From: CAZKAP01 sp964550895
GTDB taxonomy: Bacteria; Bacteroidota; Bacteroidia; Flavobacteriales; Flavobacteriaceae
Direction of reading: 5' to 3'
DNA length: 61,385 bases
Assembly (NCBI GenBank): GCA_964550895.1
Contig: CAZKAP010000018.1
Location: 1 to 61,385, forward strand
The stretch's first letter is position 1. Every line of letters starts with the position of its first letter. The position numbers and the translations under genes were made by a program. Shown piece by piece: positions 53,080 to 61,368 of the stretch. Below the pieces are notes generated by a model that was not told the DNA's origin, searched no databases, and was given only the letters and a program-made list of their open reading frames with translations.

Positions 53080-54111
53080 ATGGAATCGATCACACTCGGA
53101 AATCGGGGCAGGCAGGTAGAAGCACTGCAGTACCTGCTGGGTTTTCACGAACGCAACCTCCCCATCACCGGGGAAGTGGACTTCTTTACCGATAAGGAAA
53201 TACGGGATTTTCAGGCGAAAAACGGCCTGGAGGCCGACGGGGTAGTCGGGCCGATCACCCGCCTGATGCTGTATACCGAAAACTATCGCTTTGGGATGAA
53301 TGCCAAAGATAAATTTCTGAACAACGGTGAATACTTCCCCCAGTATTTCGACAAGGATGCCATATTCCTGCATCATACGGCCGGTGGCCCCAGTCCCTAC
53401 GCCACCATAGACTGGTGGAACCACCCGGCATCCACCAAAGGAATCGGTACCGCCTTCGTGATCGGAGGAAGAACCCTCTTCGATGGCCGGGAGGACGACG
53501 GCAAGATCCTGAGGGCCTTTCCGGAATACTACTGGGCCTACCATCTCGGACTGCGAGCTTCCATGAATCCGAATCACCGGCACCACAAGCGCTCCATCGG
53601 CATCGAAATCTGTTCTTACGGGCCCCTTCAACGACAGGACGACGGGCAGTTTTATGCGGTATTCGATCACGGTAGCCGGGTGGATATGAAGCTATGTCCG
53701 GCGGATCAGGTTATCGACCTCGGATACGAGTGGAGGGGATCGCGCTACTACCAGCGGTACACCGATGCCCAGATCGAAAGCACCCGTCAGCTCATACTGC
53801 ACCTGGCCTACTTCTTCAACATTCCCATTGAGGATCGGGTGTACGGCCGCGGCTGGTTTGAGCGCACCGATGAGCCCATAGAGAACCGGCCCGGTATTTT
53901 TACTCATGTGCACGTGCGAGACGACAAGACGGATTGTTTCCCACAACCGGAGTTTATCGATATGCTCAACGGTTTGTACAGCGACTTCCATGACTTTCGA
54001 CCCCATCCCGACTTTGTGATGCCGGGTGTCTCGGAGAAGTCCATGCTCAGCATGAGCGACGAAGAACTCATGAATTACACCAACGACCTGGAAGGAATGG
54101 ACGGGGAATAA
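53080..54111 (+). CDS. Peptidoglycan-binding N-acetylmuramoyl-L-alanine amidase-like protein, no signal peptide
   Basis: From the ATG at 53080 (overlapping open sequence upstream is not convincing) the product has 343 residues. Residues 5-65 are a peptidoglycan-binding type 1 domain (LGNRGRQVEALQYLLG, DKEIRDFQAKNGLEADGVVG). Residues about 92-295 fit an Amidase_2/PGRP domain: IFLHHTAGG with a zinc-binding histidine pair, GTAFVIGG, WAYHLG, IGIEICSYG, and HVHVRDDKTDCFPQPEF. It should cleave between muramic acid and L-alanine. A leader peptide is lacking, so it would stay in the cytoplasm unless released by lysis or a special route. The C-terminal acidic helix is extra. Confidence 0.85.
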   Translation: MESITLGNRGRQVEALQYLLGFHERNLPITGEVDFFTDKEIRDFQAKNGLEADGVVGPITRLMLYTENYRFGMNAKDKFLNNGEYFPQYFDKDAIFLHHTAGGPSPYATIDWWNHPASTKGIGTAFVIGGRTLFDGREDDGKILRAFPEYYWAYHLGLRASMNPNHRHHKRSIGIEICSYGPLQRQDDGQFYAVFDHGSRVDMKLCPADQVIDLGYEWRGSRYYQRYTDAQIESTRQLILHLAYFFNIPIEDRVYGRGWFERTDEPIENRPGIFTHVHVRDDKTDCFPQPEFIDMLNGLYSDFHDFRPHPDFVMPGVSEKSMLSMSDEELMNYTNDLEGMDGE

Positions 54112-54155
54112 GTGATCTCGGTAACCAAAGGGGGCTGCTGGTTTTGAAAGAGAAC

Positions 54156-54599
54156 CTAGTTCTTCTGATCCATAACCTTTTTAACCACCTTTTCACCGAG
54201 CTTGGATCCCCAGGCTTGCCCGATGACCATGGATTCCTGCATAATTTTCGGGTTGGAGGACGCCAGTTTTTTACCGGCCCGGGTATTGTAGAAGGCGATA
54301 ATATCGTCCAGTTCGTCCTCGCTGAGGTACTTCTTGTACACCGGCACCAGCATTTCAGTCAGCTCATCCATCGAGGTTCCCTTGAATTCGGCACTCAGTT
54401 CGTTCCAGAATTCGTCCCCCATATCGGGATATTGATCCTTGCTCATGTTCAGGGTCATGTCGATGGCCTGCTGATAGCTTTGCTCGGTACCTGAAACCTC
54501 GAACATCTCCTTGAGTTTGGCGGTATAGGAGTCTTGCTGTGCACTGAGCGCAAGGGTCAGACCCAAAGCCAGCGCGGTAAACATAACGGTTAACTTCAT
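54156..54599 (-). CDS. DUF2059 domain-containing protein
   Basis: The 147-residue protein has a signal peptide (MFTALALGLTLALSAQQ) and the helical DUF2059 domain: KLKEMFEVSGTEQSYQQAID, MLVPVYKKYLSEDELDDIIAFYNTRAGKKL-type core and the ending KIMQESMVIGQAWG. The family is periplasmic and of unknown function. The gene is monocistronic and convergent with the amidase gene. Confidence 0.85.
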   Translation of the reverse strand: MKLTVMFTALALGLTLALSAQQDSYTAKLKEMFEVSGTEQSYQQAIDMTLNMSKDQYPDMGDEFWNELSAEFKGTSMDELTEMLVPVYKKYLSEDELDDIIAFYNTRAGKKLASSNPKIMQESMVIGQAWGSKLGEKVVKKVMDQKN

Positions 54600-54674
54600 G
54601 ATTAGAATTTTTTCGGAAGTTAGGGATTTTGGACCGGACTCAACTGACGCGGGAGGATACGATTCGACCCGGAT

Positions 54675-55502
54675 TTACTGTGAGAAAAGCAGCTGCTCTC
54701 TGCCAATCATAGCCTTTTTACGCGTGCTTCCCCAGCGGAAATGGCCGATGGTACCTTCCCTTCCAATCACCCGGTGGCATGGAACCACTCCGGCCAGTCG
54801 ATTCGCACCTACCGCGCCACCCACGGCTCGTGCTTTCCATTTGCCTCCGTGAGTTGCAGCCAGGTCACCATAACTGGCGAGGGCCCCGGCCGGAATAGTG
54901 AGGAGGTCTGTCCAGATGGCCTTCTGAAAGGCCGTGCCGATTAGGCGAATCGGTATGGGAGTATCTCCCGAAGGCAGGTGTCCGTTAGCATTTATATATT
55001 CCTGAGCAGCCAGGAAATGGGGCTGTATCCGGTCCACTACGCTCACGTTTGGAAACTCCTTGCTGAAGGAGGAGATCAGTTCCTCAGGGGGTAAGGAATC
55101 CAGAAACTCAATCTGGATCAGGGCCTCTTCCGTACCAAACATAATCGCCGGGCCATAACCCGTGTTGAGTATGTGATACGAGGCGGTACCTGAAAGGGAA
55201 TCGGATTCCAGATCCTGCACCTCCAGCGGAAAAGTGGGCCTGTCTTTATCCGGGGAATGGAAGTCGAACTCCCGGGCGAGGCTATTCCTGAGTCGGGCGG
55301 GCCTGATGCCATTGGTGAACTCCCGAACCGTTCCCGAGCACCAGGATCGAAAACGGGCCTCGGCCTCTTCCCGGGTTTGACCATGAGCCTGCTGATATTC
55401 CTGCCAGAAAAACAGGTCCGGGTCCCGGTCGAAAAGGAAATCGAGTACACCTTCGACGGTCTTCCAGTCGGTATAATTCACTCCCGCCTTTCTACCTGGC
55501 AT
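54675..55502 (-). CDS. Methylated-DNA--protein-cysteine methyltransferase (Ada-like)
   Basis: The C-terminal half (about 105-275) is a complete O6-alkylguanine-DNA alkyltransferase: the acceptor Cys242 in VVPCHRVIGREG, FQKAIWTDLLTIPAG, SYGDLA and AVGGAVGANR. It transfers alkyl groups from O6-guanine to itself. The N-terminal 100 residues (DPDLFFWQEYQQAHGQTREEAEARF) stand where Ada proteins carry an AraC-type helix-turn-helix, but the match is weak. It may be a degenerate DNA-binding part. The gene is monocistronic. Confidence 0.88.
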   Translation of the reverse strand: MPGRKAGVNYTDWKTVEGVLDFLFDRDPDLFFWQEYQQAHGQTREEAEARFRSWCSGTVREFTNGIRPARLRNSLAREFDFHSPDKDRPTFPLEVQDLESDSLSGTASYHILNTGYGPAIMFGTEEALIQIEFLDSLPPEELISSFSKEFPNVSVVDRIQPHFLAAQEYINANGHLPSGDTPIPIRLIGTAFQKAIWTDLLTIPAGALASYGDLAATHGGKWKARAVGGAVGANRLAGVVPCHRVIGREGTIGHFRWGSTRKKAMIGREQLLFSQ

Positions 55503-55858
55503 AGGCCCCCATCGATTTAGCCCGAGAAGTTACGAAGAATAATAAGATGCGGATGCGCTGGCCGACCCGGTGTCCGGATTCGCACATGCTCAGCAGCACG
55601 CTGCGCTCGATACCCGGACGCTTCAATCAGGGCATAGGTTTAGTCGTTCTTTTCGAGGATTCGGGTGTCGAGGATACCCCGGGAAAAGGCAGGGCCGGGT
55701 GGACTACCGTCAGCCGCAGTAAAAGTTCGAGACCTGCGAATACAGTAACAGGTCCCAGAGTACGATAAAGTGCTAAATTTACCATTACTCTGGCATTGGC
55801 CAATGTGTTATTCAGCCTGATCTTGATCCCGGGCGCAGATTACTAATTAAAATTGTTT
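55503..55858. other. Intergenic region with a palindrome upstream of pirin
   Basis: No credible gene is seen in these 356 bases. A perfect 12-bp palindrome CATTGGCCAATG lies at 55794-55805, about 54 bases before the pirin ATG. A near-consensus -7 element (TAAATTTA, 55774-55781) precedes it, so a repressor bound to the palindrome would sit just downstream of the predicted start site. Confidence 0.45.
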
Positions 55859-56578
55859 ATGAAAACTATATATCATCCATCGCAGAGCAGGGGACACGCC
55901 CAACACGGCTGGCTCGATTCCTACCATACATTCAGTTTTGCCGGGTACTACAATCCCGAACGCATGAATTTTGGTGTACTCCGGGTACTAAACGACGATA
56001 CCGTTGCCGGAGGTCAGGGCTTTGGAACCCACCCGCACGACAACATGGAAATTGTATCCATTCCGCTAGAGGGCGACCTTGAGCACAAGGACAGCATGGG
56101 AACCCAGGCCGTAATCAGGCAGGGGGATATACAGGTGATGAGTGCAGGCACCGGTATCCGTCACAGCGAGTACAATGCCAATGCGGATCGGGAAGTCAAG
56201 TTCCTTCAGATCTGGATATTCCCCAACAGGAAGAACGTGGAGCCGCGGTACGATCAGCTTACCCTCAATATGAACGACCGCTACAATAGGCTTCAGCAGG
56301 TACTCTCTCCGGACCCGGAGGACGAAGGGGTGTGGATACACCAGAATACCTGGTTTCACATGGCTCGTTTGGATCAGGGAACGAGCTTGCATTACGACCT
56401 CAAAGAGCCGGGGAAAAACGGTGTGTATGCCTTTGTTTTGGAAGGTGACCTCAATCTGGAAGGTCAGGAAATGCATCGAAGGGACGGTCTCGGCATACTG
56501 GAGGCCCGTTCTTTCGAGCTGAAAGCGTCCGGTCCTGCCGAAATCCTGCTCATGGAAGTTCCCATGCAGGTGCAGTAA
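55859..56578 (+). CDS. Pirin family (YhaK-like) cupin protein
   Basis: The ATG at 55859 gives 239 residues. The double cupin fold of pirins is visible: GWLDSYHTFSFAGYYNPERMNFG, the metal-binding THPHDNMEIVSIPLEG motif (two His plus Glu), and MSAGTGIRHSEYNA with the fourth ligand. The second cupin is in GVYAFVLEGDLNLEGQ. Family members bind iron and some have quercetinase-like activity; many respond to redox stress. It is monocistronic with a palindrome in its leader. Confidence 0.93.
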   Translation: MKTIYHPSQSRGHAQHGWLDSYHTFSFAGYYNPERMNFGVLRVLNDDTVAGGQGFGTHPHDNMEIVSIPLEGDLEHKDSMGTQAVIRQGDIQVMSAGTGIRHSEYNANADREVKFLQIWIFPNRKNVEPRYDQLTLNMNDRYNRLQQVLSPDPEDEGVWIHQNTWFHMARLDQGTSLHYDLKEPGKNGVYAFVLEGDLNLEGQEMHRRDGLGILEARSFELKASGPAEILLMEVPMQVQ

Positions 56579-56680
56579 ACCCTGTGTACCAGCACTAGGC
56601 TTCCTTTCGGCGGAATCCCTGTCCCGAAATCCTTTTTAACGGCAGGGTTCGGATTTGAATTTGTACTTTAATGGGGTCAG

Positions 56681-56965
56681 ATGAAAGTTATAGACAATAC
56701 AGAGAAAAAGCGCTACGAGGCCTCGGTAGAAGGCGCCCTGATACGGATCGACTATATCAAGACCCGAGACAAGGTTTTTCTGACCCATACCGAAGTGCCT
56801 GCCCGGTTGGAAGGGCGGGGGTATGCCTCTGAGCTGGTGAAAGGCGTATTGGAATGGGTGCGAGAATCCTCGCTGGCATGGGTTCCCCTGTGTCCCTATG
56901 TCGCGGCTTACATTAAGCGCAATCCCGTATGGAAGGAACTGCTGGCGCCGGGCTATGGCGTCTAG
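56681..56965 (+). CDS. YjdJ-type GNAT-like protein
   Basis: The 94-residue protein matches the short GNAT-like YjdJ family (Acetyltransf_CG): IDYIKTRDKVFLTHTEVP, the acetyl-CoA motif EGRGYASELVKGVLEW and the ending PLCPYVAAYIKRNP. The active cysteine in LCPYV is conserved in the family. It is followed after 38 bases by a YjdI/CDGSH protein, the same pairing as yjdJ-yjdI in enterobacteria. Confidence 0.85.
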   Translation: MKVIDNTEKKRYEASVEGALIRIDYIKTRDKVFLTHTEVPARLEGRGYASELVKGVLEWVRESSLAWVPLCPYVAAYIKRNPVWKELLAPGYGV

Positions 56966-57003
56966 GGAAAGCGGAAGCGTCCTGAATAAAGAATAATTAT
57001 CCT

Positions 57004-57444
57004 ATGAGTGAAATAGTTAAGGAATACGAAGCGGACGGCCTGTTCGTGATCTGGAAGCCCAAGAAATGTATCCATTCCGAGATTTGTGTGAAGGCCCTGC
57101 CCGAGGTGTATAAGCCCGATGAAAAACCCTGGATTCAGCCTGAGCACGCGAGCAGGGAGGAACTGATCTCCCAGATCGATCGCTGTCCTTCGGGAGCCCT
57201 CACCTACCGTCTTATAGGCGAGAGCGAGCCGGAATCTGCCGAAATGGTTCAGGCCAAAACCTCCGCAAGCGGGGCCGTTGAGGTACAGGAAAAAGGTCCG
57301 GCCAAAATATCCGGTCCTGTGGAAGTGGTGTATAAGGGAGAGACCCGGATTCACAAAAGGGACGTGTTTCTCTGCCGTTGCGGAGCCTCCGGAAATAAGC
57401 CCTACTGCGATGGCTCGCACAAGGAAGCCGGGTTTTCAGAATAG
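57004..57444 (+). CDS. YjdI (4Fe-4S mono-cluster) domain fused to CDGSH iron-sulfur domain
   Basis: The 146-residue protein has an N-terminal Fer4_19/YjdI domain (about 1-65, CIHSEICVKALPEVY and the cysteine in IDRCPSGALTY). After a linker follows a C-terminal CDGSH zinc-finger-type 2Fe-2S domain with CRCGASGNKPYCDGSH (three Cys plus His). It should bind two iron-sulfur clusters and act in redox sensing or electron transfer. The YjdJ gene lies just upstream. Confidence 0.9.
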   Translation: MSEIVKEYEADGLFVIWKPKKCIHSEICVKALPEVYKPDEKPWIQPEHASREELISQIDRCPSGALTYRLIGESEPESAEMVQAKTSASGAVEVQEKGPAKISGPVEVVYKGETRIHKRDVFLCRCGASGNKPYCDGSHKEAGFSE

Positions 57445-57625
57445 AGAGCGCCCAAACCGTCGATTTGTTCATTTTGGATTCCTCTGAGAGGGAATGGGCT
57501 ACCGGGTTAAAAAAAAATTCGGAGGGTTTTAAATTCTTTTTATATTAGCCGATTGTGAGCTTCGAGAACTCACTTTCCTACGCGAGCACTATGAAATTTC
57601 AGGAACGGATATCCGTTCCTTTTTC

Positions 57626-60433
57626 ATGAGAAATTCAATGGTGCACTTCAACACAAACACAGCTAAGGATAGCCGCTATTCCCGGGCCGAGATCGGACTC
57701 CTGGACGAAGAAGGGGTTACTTGTTCCCTTTCGCTCAACAGAAAGGGTGAAATCGTTCGATGGATCGAGGGGACACTTCCCCATCTGCTCGAGAGTTGCT
57801 ATATCGGTCCCGGAGCCCTGCCCTGTATTTACAGGATTTTTACCCCTAGGATCAGAGAGGAGATTCAGGAGTACCTAAGTACTGCCCAACGCAAAAGCCG
57901 CGCGCTCCAACTGGCGAGCACGGCCGTGCGCCTTCATTCGGATATACGTATATACAGCGTGACCTTTCGGCCATTCTTTACCGATATGGGAGAACAATTC
58001 ATATGCACAATGTACCCTTCCATATACCAGGATCTGGAGAAGAACGGCTGGTCGCTTGAAATGCCTGAAGCTAGCGAGAACTGCATGGCGGCATCTTTTG
58101 AAAACGAATCCGACTGCGAATCCTGTACCCTGGAATGTGATCGGAAGTCAGGAAATGCCATCAGGCAGGATGCGGCAGACCTGCTCTACGACCTGAATCA
58201 CCTGTATGACCAGAGTCTGACCGATTTAAAGGAATCCAACAGTTTCCTCAGGCAGCTCCAATACCATTCTCAGGTCACCAGCCTTGTATTTGACCATAAA
58301 TTCCGGCTTAAGAAGTTTGTTCCTCAGATCGGCAATCAGGCAGGAACCAGTATTTATGACCTGGACAACGCCTTCAGACAGGTCCTTCACGTATTCGATC
58401 CTGCGGTCGTGAACCAGCTGTACAAAGTGGCTCGAAAAGTAAAGCAGGATAAGCGCTCGCGCGGACGCAAAGTGGAAGACAAACTGGGCAACCAGATCCT
58501 GGTACGTCTGTTCCCATTTGGAAAATCCGCCGAGACGGCAACCGAGCTCCTGCTTACCCTTACGGATATCAATGCGATCCAGGAAACCCGGCCAGTGGAG
58601 TCTCCGTCCTTAACGGGTTCAGGCCTGGTTTTCGAATCCACACCGGATGTCTACCTGCTATTCGACTCACGCGGATATATCCGAAATTGCAACCGCAGGG
58701 CACACGAAATGCTGGGGTATCGTTCCCGCAGAGATATCATCGGGCGGCACCTGGGAGATTTTAGCGCTCCCAATAATTCTTACAAAGTCGAAGAAAAACT
58801 CAAGCAGCTCCGCAGTGGATTGTCCGTAGTCGGCCTGCATAAAGTGGTGTTGGGTAAGGACAACCATCAAATACCTGTAGAGGTGCATGCCAACCCGGTC
58901 CTTGATGAGAAAGGTAAGATCATCTCCTATATGGCGGTCTGGCGGGACATGCGTGAACTGCGAAGATCCGAAACCATGGTCAGTACGCTGCTGACGAGTT
59001 TCCCGAACAGCACGGATGATTTTTGGGACTGGGACATGGTCCGGGGTAGCTATACCTCCTGCCACAGCATACAGGACTGGTTCGGCTTCAGTACGAAAGA
59101 AATCCCGGACACGGCCCTGGGTTGGTACAGCCTGGCCTATCCCGATGATATCAGGCGCTATAAGCAGGTGCTCAGGGCTCATATTCATTCCAGAGGGAAG
59201 CAGCCATTTTCTCTGGAGATGCGATTTCGGAACAAGGAAGGGGGTACGGTCTACGTCTTCTTCCGGGGTAGGGTAGTGGAGTGGTCCCCCAAGGGAAGGC
59301 CACTGAGGATGATGGGTACGCAGGTGGATATATCACACCTGAACAAGGTGCCCGAACTCGAACAGAAGCTTTACGAGCAGAATCGTGCCTTCGACGAAAT
59401 TATGGAAAGCACCCTGTCCGGCTACTGGGACTGGAATTTTGAAACGGGGGTAGAATACATGAGTTCTACGTTCAAACGCATGTTCGGCTACAGCGATAGT
59501 GAAATGCCTGACCGGCCGGAGTCCTGGCAGCGCATTATTCATCCTGAGGACCTGAAGACCCTGTGGAAGAATTTCGAGCTGCATGCCCAGAGCAGGGGCG
59601 GTATACCCTTCGAAAACGAGCTCAGGTTTTACCATAAGAATGGCCATATCGTCTGGGTCTGGTGCCGGGGTAAGGTGGTGGAATGGAACAAGGAAGGGAA
59701 CCCCGTTCGCATGATCGGTAGCCATACCGATATCACCCGACTGAAGGACCTGGACCAGACCAACAAAGAGCTGGAACGCTTCGCTTATATCGCCAGTCAT
59801 GACTTACAGGAGCCTTTGCGAACCATAACCGATTTCAGTAACCTGCTACGGGATGAATACGGAGGCCAACTCAATGAAGAAGGGCTAATGTATATTGATT
59901 TCATCAGTAAATCCGCCCAACAAATGAGTACACTGGTCCGGGACATACTCACTTATTCCCGGTCCACCGGCCAGACCACCAAGGAACGCGTCGATCTGAA
60001 TGAAATCTATAAGCGTACACTGATGAATCAATTCTCTGTAATCAGCGAAAAACAGGCCGAAATCGAATCGGATGCTCTTCCGGTGGTCTTCGGAAATGAA
60101 ACGGAGATTTTCTCCCTGTTTATGAATCTGATCGGAAATGCACTAAAATTCAATCAACCCGGTGAGCCTCCCCGGATCCGGATATCGGCCACGACCACAC
60201 CCACACATTGGAACATTAGTTTCTCTGACCGGGGCATCGGTATAGCTGAAGAAGATCAGGAACGCATATTCGAAATCTTCCAGCGACTCCACAATCGGGA
60301 AGATTACGAGGGCAATGGTATCGGTTTGGCGCACTGTCAGCGGATAGCCCAGAATCACGGAGGAACCATAGAGGTCAATTCCGAGAAAAATAAAGGGAGC
60401 GAATTTGTCGTTTCCATAAGTAAGTCTGAATAA
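57626..60433 (+). CDS. Multi-PAS soluble sensor histidine kinase
   Basis: The 935-residue protein has no membrane helix. The N-terminal 200 residues are unusual and contain a cysteine group C153, C164, C167, C171. A PAS-like region follows (about 210-320). PAS domains lie at about 335-440 (ESTPDVYLLFDSRGYIRN), 455-570 (FWDWDMVRGSYTSCH) and 585-705 (YWDWNFETGVEYMS). The HisKA domain has His725 in YIASHDLQEPLR, and the HATPase domain has NLIGNALKFN and GIGIAEEDQERIFE with GNGIGLAHC. It should autophosphorylate in response to a cytosolic signal. The response regulator starts 10 bases after its stop. Confidence 0.93.
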   Translation: MRNSMVHFNTNTAKDSRYSRAEIGLLDEEGVTCSLSLNRKGEIVRWIEGTLPHLLESCYIGPGALPCIYRIFTPRIREEIQEYLSTAQRKSRALQLASTAVRLHSDIRIYSVTFRPFFTDMGEQFICTMYPSIYQDLEKNGWSLEMPEASENCMAASFENESDCESCTLECDRKSGNAIRQDAADLLYDLNHLYDQSLTDLKESNSFLRQLQYHSQVTSLVFDHKFRLKKFVPQIGNQAGTSIYDLDNAFRQVLHVFDPAVVNQLYKVARKVKQDKRSRGRKVEDKLGNQILVRLFPFGKSAETATELLLTLTDINAIQETRPVESPSLTGSGLVFESTPDVYLLFDSRGYIRNCNRRAHEMLGYRSRRDIIGRHLGDFSAPNNSYKVEEKLKQLRSGLSVVGLHKVVLGKDNHQIPVEVHANPVLDEKGKIISYMAVWRDMRELRRSETMVSTLLTSFPNSTDDFWDWDMVRGSYTSCHSIQDWFGFSTKEIPDTALGWYSLAYPDDIRRYKQVLRAHIHSRGKQPFSLEMRFRNKEGGTVYVFFRGRVVEWSPKGRPLRMMGTQVDISHLNKVPELEQKLYEQNRAFDEIMESTLSGYWDWNFETGVEYMSSTFKRMFGYSDSEMPDRPESWQRIIHPEDLKTLWKNFELHAQSRGGIPFENELRFYHKNGHIVWVWCRGKVVEWNKEGNPVRMIGSHTDITRLKDLDQTNKELERFAYIASHDLQEPLRTITDFSNLLRDEYGGQLNEEGLMYIDFISKSAQQMSTLVRDILTYSRSTGQTTKERVDLNEIYKRTLMNQFSVISEKQAEIESDALPVVFGNETEIFSLFMNLIGNALKFNQPGEPPRIRISATTTPTHWNISFSDRGIGIAEEDQERIFEIFQRLHNREDYEGNGIGLAHCQRIAQNHGGTIEVNSEKNKGSEFVVSISKSE

Positions 60434-60443
60434 ACACGGGGAT

Positions 60444-60875
60444 TTGGAAAAGCTGAGGGTTCTATTGCTGGATGATGTTAAGCCTACCAATTACATACAT
60501 AAGAAGTATCTCGAACATACCCTGGAACATGTCGGAGTCACGTATTATCAGAAGGGCATAGATGCTCTGGAGCACCTGGAAAGCGTCGATCCTGTCAAAT
60601 ATCCGCATTGGGTATTCGTGGATATCAACATGCCGAGTATGGATTGCTGGACTTTTTTCGAGAGCTGGATCGAACGCTCCCTTCCCATACCTGAGCGAAC
60701 GCGAATTTACATACTCACTACTTCTATTACACCCGGTGATCAGATACGCAAGCAGAACTACGAGTTCATTCATGACATCCTTTATAAACCTCTGAACCCG
60801 GACATCATTAACAAAGTATATCGGGAGTACGAAGCAGAGACCGGTTTTCGCAAACTAGACCCTAGCATTCGCTGA
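60444..60875 (+). CDS. Single-domain response regulator
   Basis: The 143-residue protein is one receiver domain: acidic pair Asp10/Asp11 (LLLDDVKP), phosphoacceptor Asp60 (WVFVDINMPSMD), Thr in ILTTS and Lys115 in LYKPL. It starts with TTG, ten bases after the kinase stop; no in-frame ATG is nearby. No output domain is present, so it probably signals by protein contact, like CheY- or Rcp1-type regulators. It is the cognate partner of the multi-PAS kinase. Confidence 0.9.
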   Translation: MEKLRVLLLDDVKPTNYIHKKYLEHTLEHVGVTYYQKGIDALEHLESVDPVKYPHWVFVDINMPSMDCWTFFESWIERSLPIPERTRIYILTTSITPGDQIRKQNYEFIHDILYKPLNPDIINKVYREYEAETGFRKLDPSIR

Positions 60876-60944
60876 TACCCCTTGCCCTTTTCGTCCCCAT
60901 GAGTACTCGCTGGAATTAATCGTGCAATAGAATATTTTTTACCT

Positions 60945-60952
60945 TAATTTTG
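60945..60952 (+). promoter_or_regulatory. -7 promoter element directly upstream of queD
   Basis: TAATTTTG is a perfect TAnnTTTG match, only eight bases before the queD ATG. The transcript would start at or just before the start codon, implying a nearly leaderless mRNA. Confidence 0.5.
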
Positions 60953-60960
60953 CCCGAATT

Positions 60961-61368
60961 ATGAAGGTGATCGTTTGCAGAAAAGCCCACTTCAATGCCG
61001 CCCATCGTCTGCACAATCCGGCCTGGTCGGATGAGAAGAACCGGGAGGTGTTCGGGAAGTGCAACAGCCCGAATTATCACGGACACAATTTCGACCTGGA
61101 GGTCCGTGTTCGCGGCGAGGTCAATCCGGATACCGGATTCGTTATCGACATGCTCGAACTGGGACAGATCGTCAAAGACGACGTCGAGGAGCGGTTCGAC
61201 CACAAGAACCTGAACCTGGATTGTCCGGAGTTTGAAGGTAAGCTGGCTTCGGCGGAAAATCTGGCGGAGATCATTTATGGTATAATGAAAGAGCGTCTAC
61301 CTCAGTTCGAAGTTCGTATTAGCCTTTTTGAAACGGCTAAGAATTCGGTCGAACTCGGCGATTGGTAG
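60961..61368 (+). CDS. queD: 6-carboxytetrahydropterin synthase (QueD/PTPS family)
   Basis: The 135-residue protein matches the 6-pyruvoyl-tetrahydropterin synthase family. It has the zinc-binding histidines in AHFNAAHRL and in YHGHNFDLEV, the catalytic-cysteine region FGKCNSPN, VIDMLELGQIVKD, HKNLNLD and the C-terminal glutamate in SLFETAKNSVE. In bacteria it makes the 6-carboxy precursor of queuosine from dihydroneopterin triphosphate; a pterin role is possible. The gene ends 17 bases before the window edge. Confidence 0.92.
   Translation: MKVIVCRKAHFNAAHRLHNPAWSDEKNREVFGKCNSPNYHGHNFDLEVRVRGEVNPDTGFVIDMLELGQIVKDDVEERFDHKNLNLDCPEFEGKLASAENLAEIIYGIMKERLPQFEVRISLFETAKNSVELGDW

Noticed and set aside
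55547..55768. 73-codon frame upstream of pirin
   Set aside because: Arg/Ser/Pro-rich content without hydrophobic core or start context; looks like chance.
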